A stretch of DNA of 64,000 bases from assembly GCA_000151295.1 (NCBI GenBank), contig GG745343.1, forward strand, positions 1,095,553 through 1,159,552. The letters are read 5' to 3'. Each line of letters opens with the position of its first letter. Position 1 is the first letter of the stretch. The translations under genes were made by a program, and so were the position numbers. This DNA comes from Allomyces macrogynus ATCC 38327. Its lineage: Eukaryota; Blastocladiomycota; Blastocladiomycetes; Blastocladiales; Blastocladiaceae. Below, one piece after another: positions 1-11,180 of this stretch. The notes below the pieces were generated by a model. That model was not told the origin of the DNA. It did no database searches and saw only the letters and a list, made by a program, of their open reading frames with translations.

Positions 1-1
1 C

Positions 2-133
2 GCGACCAAGGCCGTGGCCGCGTCGAATCCTTCGGGGAATGGTGCGATGGGCATGAAGGGGGTGCCGAGGATGGGGGTGGGGGTGGGTGCGGCAGTGCTG
101 GTCATTGCTGCGCTCGCGGTTTTGTTTTTGTAG
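2..133 (+). CDS. C-terminal end of a GPI-anchored-type surface protein (5' truncated by window)
   Basis: The frame starting at base 2 is open to a TAG at 131-133 and encodes the last 43 residues of a protein. The end is a Gly/Ala/Met-rich small-residue stretch followed by a hydrophobic run (VGAAVLVIAALAVLFL) that stops directly at the stop codon. There is no cytoplasmic tail after the hydrophobic segment. That layout (small omega-site residues, short spacer, hydrophobic terminus) is what GPI-anchor signals look like, so the protein is probably secreted and lipid-anchored at the cell surface. The alternative is a tail-anchored or type I membrane protein with no tail. The function of the body cannot be judged because it lies outside the window. 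Confidence 0.6.
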   Translation, partial: ATKAVAASNPSGNGAMGMKGVPRMGVGVGAAVLVIAALAVLFL

Positions 134-682
134 TCGGGGACTGGCTCTCCGCTTTGGTGTCGTTGTGTGTCGGGTCGGGGCCGGTTGTTTTTCTCATTCC
201 CTTTTTGTCGTCGTTTTGCTGGTTCGCCCGTCCCACCGTCCATTCGTGTATCAGAACACGCTCATTGTTGCTCACGACGCTAGAGTTTGCTCAGCACCCA
301 CAGATGATTGTAATGACACAAAGTGGCGCTGAGCATCCGATTTTCTTTCCCGGACATAACGAGCGAGCCCCTCTCGCACTGATTCTGTCGCGATTTGGCG
401 TCGGCTTTTCCGGGTCGCTCTCTCCCTTTCTACCTTCTGAACCCGGTCGTGCCCCTGATCGTGCCCATGATTCTTACATCGCCTGTCGGTGTGTATTCTT
501 GCTACGGCCTCTGAAAAAACTTCCCGAAAAACACCAGATGACGATTAACGGCAACAAACGATTTCAAACGCAAATCTCTTTGAAGTACAAGGACATAATA
601 TACAGACGGTCCAAAACTGGCCAAATGGCACCCGACAACAGTAAGCAATAACGCACAAACCTCACACCAAAACGCACAAAAC
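134..682. other. Intergenic, convergent 3' ends
   Basis: Between the GPI-type protein stop and the stop of the ABCG gene on the other strand. Small ORFs here show no protein-like composition. The stretch 530-660 is A-rich relative to its surroundings and probably contains 3' UTR and polyadenylation signals of one or both genes. I see no gene. Confidence 0.5.
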
Positions 683-3124
683 TCACGATTTCGCCGCTAC
701 CTCCGCCAACTCCTCCTCCTGCCCCGCCGCCGCTGCTGCCCTCGCGGCTGCCGTCGGGGCTGCTTTCCCGCCCTTCTTATCCGCCTTTGTCGACGGCACC
801 ACCAAATCCACACGCTTGGCGGTCCGCACGATGCGCCACAATGCCAGGTACGACAAGAACACGAGCCCGACCCACAATGCGACCAAAATCAACACATTGA
901 ACACGATCGATCCTTGGTCGTCGAACCCGAGGTTCGTAATGGTCGCTTCGCCCGGCTGGCACCCAACACGGCGCAGGATCGGGGAGTCGGACTCGTTCGG
1001 GCAGACTTTCAGGCCTGTGAACTCGTTCTTGGTCATCCCGACGAATCCGTACTGGAATTTGCGGATGGAGGTGATGGTCAATTGAAGAGGGGACGTAGGG
1101 AAGGGGGGAGGCGGGAGGGGGGGGGGGGGGAATAGGTGCGAACGGACCTTGATGGGTGAAATGTACTTAATCCAGTCGAGGAACACCGGAATGTTGGCCG
1201 AATTGAGGAAGAGACCCGAGAAGAGCCTATGAAGAAGCCGCGGCACAGGTCAGTCCAGTTTCAAGCAAACTTTTCCGCGAGCACGGCGCGGAGAGCAAGG
1301 AAACACGCACATGAGCGGAATCATGACGAGCGGCACAATCGCGAGCGCGACGGTGATATCGTCGAATGCGCATGCGGCGAGCATGCCAATGGCCGCGCCC
1401 GAGTTATACATCAAGATGCATAGGCCCGACGCGATAAAGTACTTGTCGGCGCCCTTTTGCAATCTACACGAGGGCAACAAACATGAGTTTCTCGGAACCG
1501 TGATGGCTCGCAGCCCGAAAAAGAGAAAAAGACACGCACCCGGTCAAAAAGTAGAGAATCGAGACCATCAACCATGGCATAATGATCTGGAACGGCAGCT
1601 CGACTGCGACCTTCGAGAAAAAGAATGCCGGGAGCCCGTAGAACCCACCGCCAAACTCGCGCTGGAACACTTGCTTCTCCGACGAGAACACTGTCAAAAC
1701 GCCCATGGCCGACGCCATGAGCATGCCAATCGCAATAAAGAACAGTACGCCCGTGCGGTCCTGGATCTGCGCGGCAAACGACCGGTCCGGGATATTCAAA
1801 TACGTCAATCCGAGCAGCAGGCCGAGGAACGTCATTTGGCCAATCTTGGCGGTCACAATCAACTTGTTGCGGATCGCGTTGCGGCCGGCGCGCGAGAAGA
1901 GCACAGGGAACTGGTCGGTGAAGCGCGACATGTACTTGAACGACTCGGTCGTGATCCCATCGGTGCGCGACGGGGACGCGATTTCGGCCATGATCGCCGC
2001 GTGCTCGGGCGAGTCTTTCCATGCTTGCAAAAGGCGCGCGATCCGCGCTTCGGCCGCGGCGGTCTCCTCGGCCGAGGGCTTGCGCCGCGTCGCGCTCACG
2101 GCCGTGCCGGTTGTGTTCAGAATCGACATGAAGTAGTAGTCGCACGGGTCTATGTTGCACGTAATGGTCAGCCAAAGACTCTCCACCCTGGGTACAGAGC
2201 AGCACGGCGCGTACTCGAAAACTGCGGGCACGGGAACCCTTGGCGCGCAAAGTACTCGATCGAGTGCTCTGCGCTGCCCGCAAACATGACCTCGCCGCTC
2301 GCGAGCAGCACGAGATTATCAATCAAATGGAAAATCTCGGACGACGGCTGGTGCAGCGTGGCGACAACGGTACGGCCCGACGCCGCAAGCCGGCGCAACA
2401 ACTGCATGACCGAAAAGGCCGTGTAGGAATCGAGCCCGGACGTAGGCTCGTCGAGGAAAATACACGCGCCGCTCGTGACGAGTTCCATGGCGATCATGAC
2501 GCGCTTGCGCTCGCCGCCCGAGATACCCTTTTCGGTCGCGGTCCCAATAATCGTCGACTGCACCGCCGTCAAGTCCAGCATGTGGATGATCTCTTGCACC
2601 TTCTGCCCTTTGTCCTCGTCCGACAACGTGTGTGGCAACCGCAGCTTGGCCGACATAGTGATGGCCTCAAGCACTGTCATTGTGCCCAGCACGATATCGT
2701 CCTGGTGCACGAATCCCGACACTTTCTTGACGTTGCTGCCTGTCGTAGGCTGCCCGTTCAGGTACATGGCGCCGGTGATCTTGCCGACTCGGGTCTCGCC
2801 AGCGACGACGTTCAGCAATGACGTTTTGCCCGCGCCCGACGCGCCGAGAATCACGGTCAACTTGCCCGCGGGGAACAGCAGCGACACGTCCTTGATAATC
2901 GCACGCTCGTCGTCCTTGCCGCGTACAATCGCATAGTCAAGGTGGCTCGCGGCAATGTTCAGTCGTTGCGCGTCAGGCAGAACTGGGATGGGCGTTGGCT
3001 GCCGAGCCGCTGCTGCTTCGCTGGTGGTGGATGCGGATGCCACATTGCGGTTGGCCGCGACGGGCGTGGCCGTGTCAATGGCCTCAATGTCGGGGCTCGC
3101 AGACGTGGTCGTCTCGACATTCAT
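683..3124 (-). CDS. ABCG-family (White/BCRP) ABC half-transporter
   Basis: Five exons on the minus strand (3124-2215, 2149-1540, 1463-1311, 1226-1148, 1051-683) give 706 residues. The order is nucleotide-binding domain first, then membrane domain, the ABCG arrangement. The NBD has Walker A GASGAGKT, signature ISGGERKR and Walker B IFLDEPTSGLDS. Splicing at 2214-2150 joins CPQF to SNPCDYYF, the conserved ABCG linker. The membrane half has several hydrophobic segments and a YGFVG/NEF motif before the last extracellular loop. The loop carries cysteines (KVCPNES, VGCQPGE), and a final TM segment (VALWVGLVFLSYL) follows. Half-transporters of this family dimerise and export lipids, sterols or xenobiotics, usually at the plasma membrane; the substrate cannot be inferred. 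The C-terminus has an added Ala/Lys/Glu-rich tail after the last TM. The chosen ATG is followed by a plausible low-complexity N-terminus; an upstream in-frame ATG would add 11 residues. Confidence 0.93.
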
Positions 3125-3920
3125 GGTGAAGTGATACGGCGAGCAGCAAGCAAGCAAATTCGAGGAATGATCGTGTTCAGTCGGTGTCGATGGAAAGAGC
3201 GCGGGGGTGCCTCAGACGATTTTGAACCACGGAGGAAACGTGCGGCAGGACAGGCGTTTGACGTGTCGACAGACAGACTGCCTTCGCGGCGCGTGTTCGT
3301 GCCTCATGGTGCCTCTGCGCGTCCGGGGCAAGCTGCATCGAAACCGCGGCGCACGCACCACGACCGGCGCAGCGCCGCGCCGTGCCGCGCCGTGCAGCGC
3401 AGGCATAATAAATACGCGCACGGGCACATTGCAGAGAACATCAGCATCGTCGTCCACCTGGCAACATCGAGAAAACGCGCGAGCGATGTTTGCCGCGAGA
3501 CGTGGGCTCCTCAACCCGTGGCCTCCTCTCCTGCAGCCGGTCCCACGAGGCCAGCGCGGAGTAACCCTTTCCGGCCGAAAGCGTCCCAGTTGCGACCAGT
3601 TGCAGCTCGTAAACATTATTCTGGGGGCGGTTTTGAGTTGCTTTGGCGAGATGCGCCGGATCAACTTGTCGAGGCGGCAGGACTGTTGAAGTTCATGGCG
3701 TGGCGCAGCCGCGCCAGTACAAGCGCCCGATGCGGTCAGCAGTCCAGCAGAACAGGCGCCAGCTGCTTGGACGCTCTGACCGCCCAACTGACCCGCGCAT
3801 TGGCAGCACTCAAACGAGAATCAATTGAAATCGACGCAGCCACATTCACGCCCAACATACGACTACCAATCTGACTGGAAGCGGAATAAATCGCTGGGGC
3901 GGCTGGGCCCGCTGGCGGCG
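3125..3920. other. Upstream region of the ABCG gene, no supported gene
   Basis: GC-rich sequence between the ABCG start codon and the assembly gap. Long ORFs on both strands are arginine-rich and resemble no family, as expected for chance frames in GC-rich DNA. An AT-rich spot at 3406-3416 (ataataaat) is the only TATA-like element. I see no gene. Confidence 0.5.
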
Positions 3921-4020
3921 NNNNNNNNNNNNNNNNNNNNNNNNNNNNNNNNNNNNNNNNNNNNNNNNNNNNNNNNNNNNNNNNNNNNNNNNNNNNNNNN
4001 NNNNNNNNNNNNNNNNNNNN
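3921..4020. other. Assembly gap (100 N)
   Basis: Exactly 100 consecutive N bases, the usual placeholder for a gap of unknown size. GC-rich sequence abuts both sides. An open minus-strand frame downstream of the RNF216-like gene runs into this gap, so its end is not visible. Confidence 0.99.
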
Positions 4021-4285
4021 GGTTCGCCTGCGCGGGCCGACACCGTCTGCTGCCGCTGCGGCGGCGGCGGCGGGGTGGCAGCTGCGGCTGCCGTGTGGCG
4101 GCGCCCCCGTCCAGATCGCGGAGCTGCGCGATGCGGCCGCAATTGAACCCGAGTTGCGCCTGCAATTCGCGGACGTTATGCTGGATGCGCTCGATCATCG
4201 CGTGCATGTGGGCCGCGGGGCCGCGCGCCCCTGGTGGTGGTGGTGGGGCCGCGCCGCCGTTGGCGCCGGGTAACAGGCGAATGTG
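4021..4285 (-). other. In-frame open extension beyond the RNF216-like stop, running into the gap
   Basis: After the TAA at 4288-4286 the same minus-strand frame has no further stop before the N gap. It encodes a Pro-rich stretch (APPPPPGARG) followed by a coiled-coil-like segment (MIERIQHNVRELQAQL) and an Arg-rich run. It could be a C-terminal extension reached by alternative splicing or read-through, an exon of another gene cut by the gap, or chance. I could not find an intron with the right phase that removes the stop. Confidence 0.3.
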
Positions 4286-6305
4286 TTATCGGTGCACGAC
4301 GACGGGCACGCCCGGTGCGTCGCCGCCGACCGCCGGTAATTCGGTGGGCTCGACGCCGGCCTGCGCGAGTTCTTCGCGCGCTTGTTTCTCGGCTTCGCGC
4401 AGCTCGAGCGCGTGCCGGTGGTTCGTGTCGTCGAAGAGCGGGCATTTGCTGCTGGTGTTGCGTCCTATGCGCGCGGGGGATGGGGGTGGAGAGTGAGTGG
4501 AACGCGTCAAGGCACGGTGCTGTGCGGTCGGAAGGGAGGAGAAAGACGTACTGCCGCGATTGTCCTCGGCGAAATGGGTGTAGTCCTTGATGAGAGCGCG
4601 ACAGCAGTAGCAGAAGAGCGCACCGCACCGACAGGTCATCTTGTTGCACCCGTTCTCCTTGGTGATCTTGGTCCTGCACATCGGGCACTCGCGAATCAGC
4701 GCCTCGGTCAGCTTTTCCTCGATCAGGTGTTGCGCGTTGAGTTTGTCGTTCTTGGCCGCATCTGATTAGTGCCGAACAGATCGCGGTGAGTCGTTGAGAG
4801 AGCTCGAGGAGCGAGAATGCGACAGCGGTCAGTACGTACCTTCGCAGGTGTTGGGAATATGTGCTTTGCGGCGGCACTTGATGCACGACTCTTCAAAACA
4901 GTTTTCGCACTTGAAGACGATGCCAAACTCCTCGCCCACGATCGCACCTAAATCGATCACTCATCACGGTGAGTTGCACCAGCGCCCCAATCCGCGTCGA
5001 CAGCACGCGCACATACCGTAATCACAAAACGGGCAATCGTAAAACCCGTCCAGATTCGCCGCACGCAGCGCAGCTTCGGCCGCGACCTTGTCGAGCCCGC
5101 GCATCGTCGCTTTCGTGCACACCTTTTTCAAGTCGGCGCGGCGGAACCCGGCCTGGCACCCCGACTGGTCCATGCACAGTACGGCGGGTTTGCGGTCGCC
5201 CACACAGACATCGGCGTTGCGGCGCAAACACTCGTGGCAGAATGCGTGGCCCTGCAGGCACGTCGTGGTATCCTCGGGCAGCTCGTCGCAGAAACAGCAG
5301 CCGCACGTGATTAGCTCGCCGCGCTCCTCGGCCAGTTTGCGCGCTTGCTCCTTGCGGTCGGCGGCCTCGCGCTCGGCTTTTTCGTGCGCTGGTGGTGAGG
5401 GGAAAAAAGGTGAGCCATTTGCCGTGACGGGCGAGCGATCGGCAAGTGTGCGCACCGAGCCAGTCCTGAAAGTACTTGACTTGGCGCGTCACGTCGTCGT
5501 TGCGAAAATTGGCCATGTTGACGGACCGCGGGTTTTTCATGGGGCGGTAGACGTCCGGTTCCGTCTGCACGCGCACGGTCAGGGTCTGCAACGCAACGGC
5601 GGCGGGCACGAACTGGAAGCGGAACTTGCGAAACTCGCGGTTGATGACGGCAATCGGCATCCTCGAGAAGAGGCCCGTGAGCGCGAGTTGGCTACACACG
5701 TGCATGGATGGATTCATTGATGAGCGGCGATGACGATCGCATGATTGGATCTGCGCCAACGGCAGCTGATGCTCGACCGTACGCAGCGTCTCTGTATCCG
5801 GGCTCTGGCAGGAAATTGGCGTCAAACGGGAACGCAGTCGCGGGCGGCTGCAGCTTGGCCGCCTTTTTCCCGTCGGGTGCGACCTCGCCGTCGTCGTCGT
5901 TCTCGCTGCCGCTATCGACCTCGTCGCGGCGACGCTTCTTGGTCGCGGCAATCGTGCGGTTGCGCGGGTAGGCCGCGCCAAACTCGAGAATCAAGGTCGC
6001 GGCCTCGATGATGAGCTGCTCGAGAAACGGCGGCGAGGTCATCAAGTCGGCGGTCAGACTGGCGCGGTCCGACCCAAGAGCTCGGCCCGTCGGGTCCATG
6101 GCCGCGTCGATTTTCTCCTTGGCAAAGCTAGGTCGATTTCCGGGAACAGGTCGACAATGCGCGCGGTCGCCGTGTCGGCCACACCCACAGGTAAGGCGGG
6201 ACCAATCGTCGCGGCTGCGACCAGGTCTGCCACGGCGTGCCGCGCAGCGGGCGCACCGACGGCGATCATGTTGCGCACGCGGCGCGCGCGCTCGGCGTGG
6301 TCCAT
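4286..6305 (-). CDS. RNF216/Triad3-like RBR E3 ubiquitin ligase (with apparent 1-base frameshift)
   Basis: Six minus-strand exons: 6305-5783, 5691-5456, 5388-5017, 4947-4840, 4761-4552, 4464-4286. They sum to 1628 nt, one base short of a whole number of codons. The missing base lies in exon 1 near 6131, where the frame must change after LFPEID to reach AKEKIDAAMD. With one base restored the product is about 542 residues. RING1 begins CGCCFCDE and ends DCPFCDYG; the IBR follows (KCENCFEESC, CRRKAHIPNTC); RING2 is ECPMCRTK then GCNKMTCRCGALFCYCC. The RING2 catalytic Cys position and the DYTHF that follows match RNF216 rather than Parkin. RBR ligases take ubiquitin from an E2 onto the RING2 Cys and pass it to substrate. 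Starts divergently from the G-alpha gene. The same reading frame stays open past the stop toward the gap. Confidence 0.88.
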
Positions 6306-7354
6306 GGCGGCGACCGACCGACCGACCGAACGACTGATCGACTGATCGACAGCCGGCCGCGAGAGCGAAGCAGGGGCCAGAAGGGGGCGATGAGGGTGCG
6401 AGCAGGCGTGACAGCAGCAAGTTGCGGCAGGAAACGTGCGAAGTCGAAGCGAGAGTGAGGTGGGGGCGTTTTGACGGCCAAGTCGCCAAGTCGGGAGCCA
6501 AAGGTGGTCAGTGCGGAGGAGTGAGTCCGTCGCCTTTTGCAACTTGCACGCCGGGCAGGCTGAGCGCCTTTCTCGAACAGCAGCGTCCGAGCAGCGTCTC
6601 GCAGCCAACACGCGGAAATCATGCCTGCGAAAGAAATATGCGACCGATAATAAGAGCGTCTCTCGCCATTGCTTGCCTGCCCGACGAGCACGACAACGAC
6701 GACGACGACTTCGGCCCGCGACCAACGCACCATCTTGCTAGAAATTGAGGCAGCCGACTTGCCGCACATTGATCGCATCAGCTCAGCTTCCGGCCAATCG
6801 ACTTCCAACCCGTGCTCATCAATCGTGGGCGGCCACGCCCAACTTGGCCGACCCGCACTGGCCGCGGAACCGACCCTTCCGCGATCTTGACCAACCCCGT
6901 CGCCAACAACTGGCGCCGTTTGGCGTGTGACGTTGGGTTTGTCTGGTCGCGCGCCATCACGGGTCGGGTCGCTGCACGGCGTTGCCCGCACCTGTTTGCT
7001 CAAGATTGGACGAGACGCTAGCTCCCGGCCCAAGCGCTCGTATTTGCTGTATCTCGCATACGCCGCATCTCACGCGCAGCACACGCCAACACTTCCTCCG
7101 CGCCCCTCGTTCGCCCGCGAACCGGCATCCGGGCGATCGCGCAATCTCTCTGTCGCTTGATCATCTGTGCCAGCCGCTACCGCCACCAGCGTCACCAATT
7201 TGTGCTGCGCTGCGGTGAGTACATGACCGCCGAGCCGTGCACCTGCCGTTTTTGCTCGCGGCCGTGCTCTTGCTCGCTGCCCGCGCGCGCGCGCTAATCG
7301 CCACGCTCGTTGGTCATCGATTGCTCCTCCGGTACCCTCGCTCATTCGGCCGTC
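6306..7354. promoter_or_regulatory. Divergent upstream region (RBR ligase / G-alpha)
   Basis: About 1.05 kb between the start codons of two divergently transcribed genes, so it must carry both promoters. A (CGAC)-type microsatellite lies at about 6308-6350, directly upstream of the ligase ATG. No clear TATA box and no conserved ORF were seen; the long ORFs here are shadows. Confidence 0.6.
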
Positions 7355-9048
7355 ATGGGGATCTGCGCGTCCGAGGAGGAGTCGGCCGCCAAGGACCGCA
7401 GCGTCGACATTGACCGCCAGCTCATCTCCGACGCCGAGCGGTACCGGCGCGAGTGCAAAATCTTGCTGCTAGGTACGGTGTCTGGATCGCGTCGTTTACC
7501 TCCTGTGTTCAATGGCGGCTCACCCTATCTCGACCGAATCCGTAGGGTCTGGCGAAAGTGGGAAAAGGTACACCGATCCATTCGTTGTTCTTGAGCCCGT
7601 CTTGCCATGTTGCTTACCTCTCGCGCTCTGTGCGGTGCCGATGCTGCTTCACTTGACCAGCACCATCGTCAAGCAAATGAAGATCATCCACCAGTCCGGG
7701 TACACGCGGCAAGAGTTGCTCAACTATCGGTCCACCATCTTTGCCAACACCATGGACTCGATTCGCGTCTTGGTCGAGAGCATTCGGCTCCTGCAACTCG
7801 ACTACGAGCTCGACGAAAACAGGGTCCGCTTCTTCTTGGTTCTCTTGACCACCGCGCTTCTCTAACCAAACTCGGTCATTGCTAGATGCACGCCGCGCGT
7901 TTCATGGAGCTCCAAGAAACGAGGCAAATCAACTTCGACGACCCGCAGATTTTGCCCGACGTTGCGATCATCATCGAGAGCATATGGAAGGACCCGGTCA
8001 TTGCCAAGCTCATGTTGCGCACCAGCGAGTTTTACTTACTCGATTCGGCACCCTAGTATGTTCTCTCGGTCGCTGGAGCAACGGCTTGTTGCACAAGACA
8101 CTGACGTTCCGTATTGCTACATCCCGCCAATGGCAGTTTCTTCCAGGAAATTCGCCGGATTGCCGCGCCTGACTATGCTCCCAACGAGCAAGACGTGCTG
8201 CGCGCGCGCATCAAGACGACGGGCATCATTGAGACGCGCTTTAACATGGGGCAGCTGCAGATCCAGTTCGTGTTCGATTGCGCTGGCCAAATTTCACTGC
8301 AATTGCCGCTGACCGACGCGGTCTTTATGTTTCGGTAGCATGTTCGACGTTGGCGGGCAGCGCAGCGAGCGGCGAAAGTGGATTCACTGCTTCGAGGCCG
8401 TGACATCAATCATCTTTTGCGTGGCCCTGAGCGAGTACGACCAGGTCCTACTCGAGGACTCGAAGCAGAATCGCATGGCCGAGTCGCTCGTCCTGTTCGA
8501 GTCGGGTACGCTGTTTCGCATTGCCATTTCTGCAACACGACGTTCACTTTTGCTCTCGACTCAATCTCACCATCCACCCACCAGTGATCAACTCGCGTTG
8601 GTTCGTCCGAACCTCCATCATCCTGTTCCTCAACAAGGTCCGCTGCCGTCGTCTTTGACGGCGCTCGTTTTTCACGACCATCGATATTGATGGCTACCCT
8701 CCACCGTCTCCTCGCACCAGGTCGACTTGTTCAAGGACAAGTTGACCAAGGTGCCGCTGTCCAAGTACTTTAGCGACTACACGGGCGAGGAAGACCTGAA
8801 CAAGGGCGCCAAGTACCTGCTCTACAAGTTCACGCTGCTGAACCGCGCCAAGCTCAAGATCTACCCGCACCTGACTTGCGCGACCGACACGAGCAATGTG
8901 AGGCTGGGTGCGCTGCTGTTTCCTGTCAGGCATCGAACCGCGATCGGCGTGGTGGGCTGACTGATTGATGGCGCGCGTGATACTAGTCTTTGCGGCGGTC
9001 AAGGACACGATCCTGCAAAACGCGCTCAAGGACAGCGGGATTCTCTAG
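7355..9048 (+). CDS. Heterotrimeric G-protein alpha subunit
   Basis: Nine exons (7355-7472, 7546-7567, 7661-7823, 7886-8055, 8137-8265, 8339-8505, 8585-8637, 8721-8907, 8987-9048) give 1071 nt, 356 residues, the normal length for a G-alpha. The N-terminus MGICAS has Gly2 for myristoylation and Cys4 for palmitoylation. All nucleotide-binding motifs are present: P-loop GSGESGKST (residues 40-48), switch I RIKTTGI with the catalytic Arg and Thr, switch [14 protein letters not shown] with the catalytic Gln, NKVD, and TCATDT. The protein ends DSGIL, so it lacks the cysteine that pertussis toxin modifies in Gi proteins. It couples seven-TM receptors to effectors at the plasma membrane. Exon 2 is only 22 nt and lies inside the P-loop. 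All nine exons are in phase with no internal stops, so the gene looks intact. Confidence 0.96.
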
Positions 9049-9750
9049 CGGGGAGACTGGGATGGACGAAGTGGAGTGGACTCTAGTTAGATAGCTCGTG
9101 TTGTCCTGTTTGGAGGAGACCATCTGCCAGTCCCCTGCTCGAGGACGAGAAAACACAATTCCACTCGAAATTGGCCGATCATACTGCGATGGGAATCGGA
9201 GGAGTGGACCGGCACCCTTGACGCTGCATTTGCTCATGATCATGGCACACAAGCATCTGTCACGGCATCAATGGCGACGATGGCGCAGATGCAGAGTGGA
9301 TTAAAAACAAGAGCATGGCCAATCGATAGGCTGTTAACATCGTCTGCACACGCATGGATCCAGCGCGCCGTTGGCATGTGACAAACAAGAACACCGCGAA
9401 CGTCGTTGCGTCTGTTAGGACGTGGAGCTTAAGACAACAACCAAGCTCCATCGCTGCCTTTTCCTGACCGTTTGCTGTGACGTTGGTGCAAATGCCTCTC
9501 GCCCACACGTTCTTGGCCAGAGCGTTCCGACCTCCGCATGACATGCTCAGCGCTTCATGCCGCACTACACCATCTTACTACACCTTGGACACAGGCGGAA
9601 AAGTGGGATTCATCGAAAAAAAATCCACAGAATAATGCTACGGATACTTCTCTTGCACTCGGCCGAGGGCCAAACAAACGGACAACGAAGCGTGACAAAC
9701 AAGAGCGGCAAAACAACAAGATATGCGAATACAGACTGGAAAGGCACCCT
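9049..9750. other. Intergenic, left edge of accessory island
   Basis: Between the G-alpha stop and the first DUF6604-type relic. Base composition is less GC-rich than the flanking genes. No ORF looks like a protein. It includes the G-alpha 3' UTR. Confidence 0.45.
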
Positions 9751-11180
9751 TCATGAGCAGCGACACAGACAAAGCTCAGCCAACATCACGGTGCAAATGT
9801 TGCCGTTGGTCGCAGCGACCCCCTGCCCAAACGGCTCCGCGGTCCACGACCGCAAATAATCGGCCATTTCCTGAATCAGTGCATGGGAACTCAGGGTGTG
9901 GCGAGGGAACTCGCGCGCGAAGCGGTCATGGCACCACCAGTTCACAAAGTCATGGACGTCCACGTTTTCAATGTTGTTGAGACAATCCTTGAGGGTTTTG
10001 GGGCCATAGAGCTCCTCCAGCGCGTCCTTGATCTCAAAAAAGACGTCGCTGAGAATCTCGACCGAACCAATTTCAATGTGAGAACATCGCAGCGCAGCAG
10101 GTCCGCTTCGTCCTAGACCACCTCCTCGACAAACGACAAGAGCGCCATCGAATCAAAACGCTTGCCACGCTGCAAGACCGAGGGCGCCAGGTGGAGCTTG
10201 TCGAGGATCGGGCGAAGCGACCGGCCGGAAAAGTTACTGTCAGCGTCCCCCAGCCGTGTTGGTGCGACCGTGCCCAACGTCATGAGATCCTCGACAATAT
10301 TGTGAATGCGCGCGACAAGATCCGACGAGCGTTGGGGCAGGGAAGCCGACGTGCCGGCGTGCGTGCGCTGAAAGAGATAGTCTCGGAACAGGAGCGTCGT
10401 GTAGGCCTGTGCCTTGAAATGCCGCTGGCCAGAAGGCGACCGCTTCAACGCGGAATTGCGCAATGGGCGACCCATGCGGGCCGTGATCGACGCAATAGAC
10501 AAGCCGGATATGAGCGCAGATGCTTTCACAAAGCCATCGGCCGAGTCTGGGACGCGGCCAGCAAATAGAGAGTCATTGCTGTAGAGCTGCATGAAAATGT
10601 TGAGATCAGGTCAAGACACGTCCCGTCCGCTCCCCTGGCGAGAGTACAACCGAGATGCCTCGTACAGATGCACCATGTTCAGCAAAACAGCTCAGTGCGT
10701 ATCGGGAGGGACAATCGTATCGATGCTGAGCTGGAGCAACATGAGCTGCAATTGGCCGCAAAGCCAGGGGTGCCATTCGAAGACGCACGCCAAACTGTCG
10801 TGACTGGCAACATTCGAGTGTTGGTCGAGAGCGTTGAGTGGGTCCAGCTCACGGAGCGTCTTGAACATGTTTTGGAGGGCGTGAGTGGAGCGCAGCAAGT
10901 AGTCATCTTCGCAGAAATGAGTAACGGGCATGTCCATGACATTGACTGCTTGCTGCAGCGTCTTGCAGCCATAGCCGATAACATTTCCAAGCAACTGGTG
11001 CAAATCGAGCAAAATTTGCGTAGCAACGAGCAGCTTTGAGTGTCATCCTCTTGGTCGCCAAGTGCTGCTACAGCTCTTCAAGGAACACATCGACCTGCAA
11101 GAACTGCATGACGCCTAGGTGCTCCCTGTACTGCATGCCCTTAGTGGCCATGGCCTTGAGCAGCTCCAAGTCGCCTGCGA
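9751..11180 (-). pseudogene. DUF6604-type fungal protein relic (copy 1), interrupted
   Basis: Read on the minus strand, several open segments in different frames line up in the order found in fungal DUF6604-type proteins. First an ankyrin-like YLAGDLELLKAM; then HDSLACVFEWHPWLCG, the step where family members carry a PWLCG-like motif; then VHLYEASR; then PDLNIF and LFAGRVP; then HNIVEDLMTLGTVAP. In the VHLYEASR frame a TGA replaces what is normally Trp in a WPD motif. A TAG at 10115-10113 interrupts ALLSFVEEVV and DEADLLRCD, which continue the same homology in copy 2. A further frame change follows before EILSDVFFEIKDAL. The domain name rests on memory of the family pattern, not a search. The function of the family is unknown to me. 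The intact alternative would need unusually many introns that I cannot place. Confidence 0.5.

Noticed and set aside
2942..3874. Plus-strand ORF of 310 codons over the ABCG first exon and its promoter.
   Set aside because: Its left part is antisense to the well-supported ABCG N-terminus; the rest is low-complexity and unlike any protein.
9751..11180. Treating copy 1 of the DUF6604-type sequence as an intact multi-exon gene.
   Set aside because: The stop in the WPD motif and the stop after EEVV lie inside conserved blocks with no splice sites that could remove them while keeping the flanking homology.
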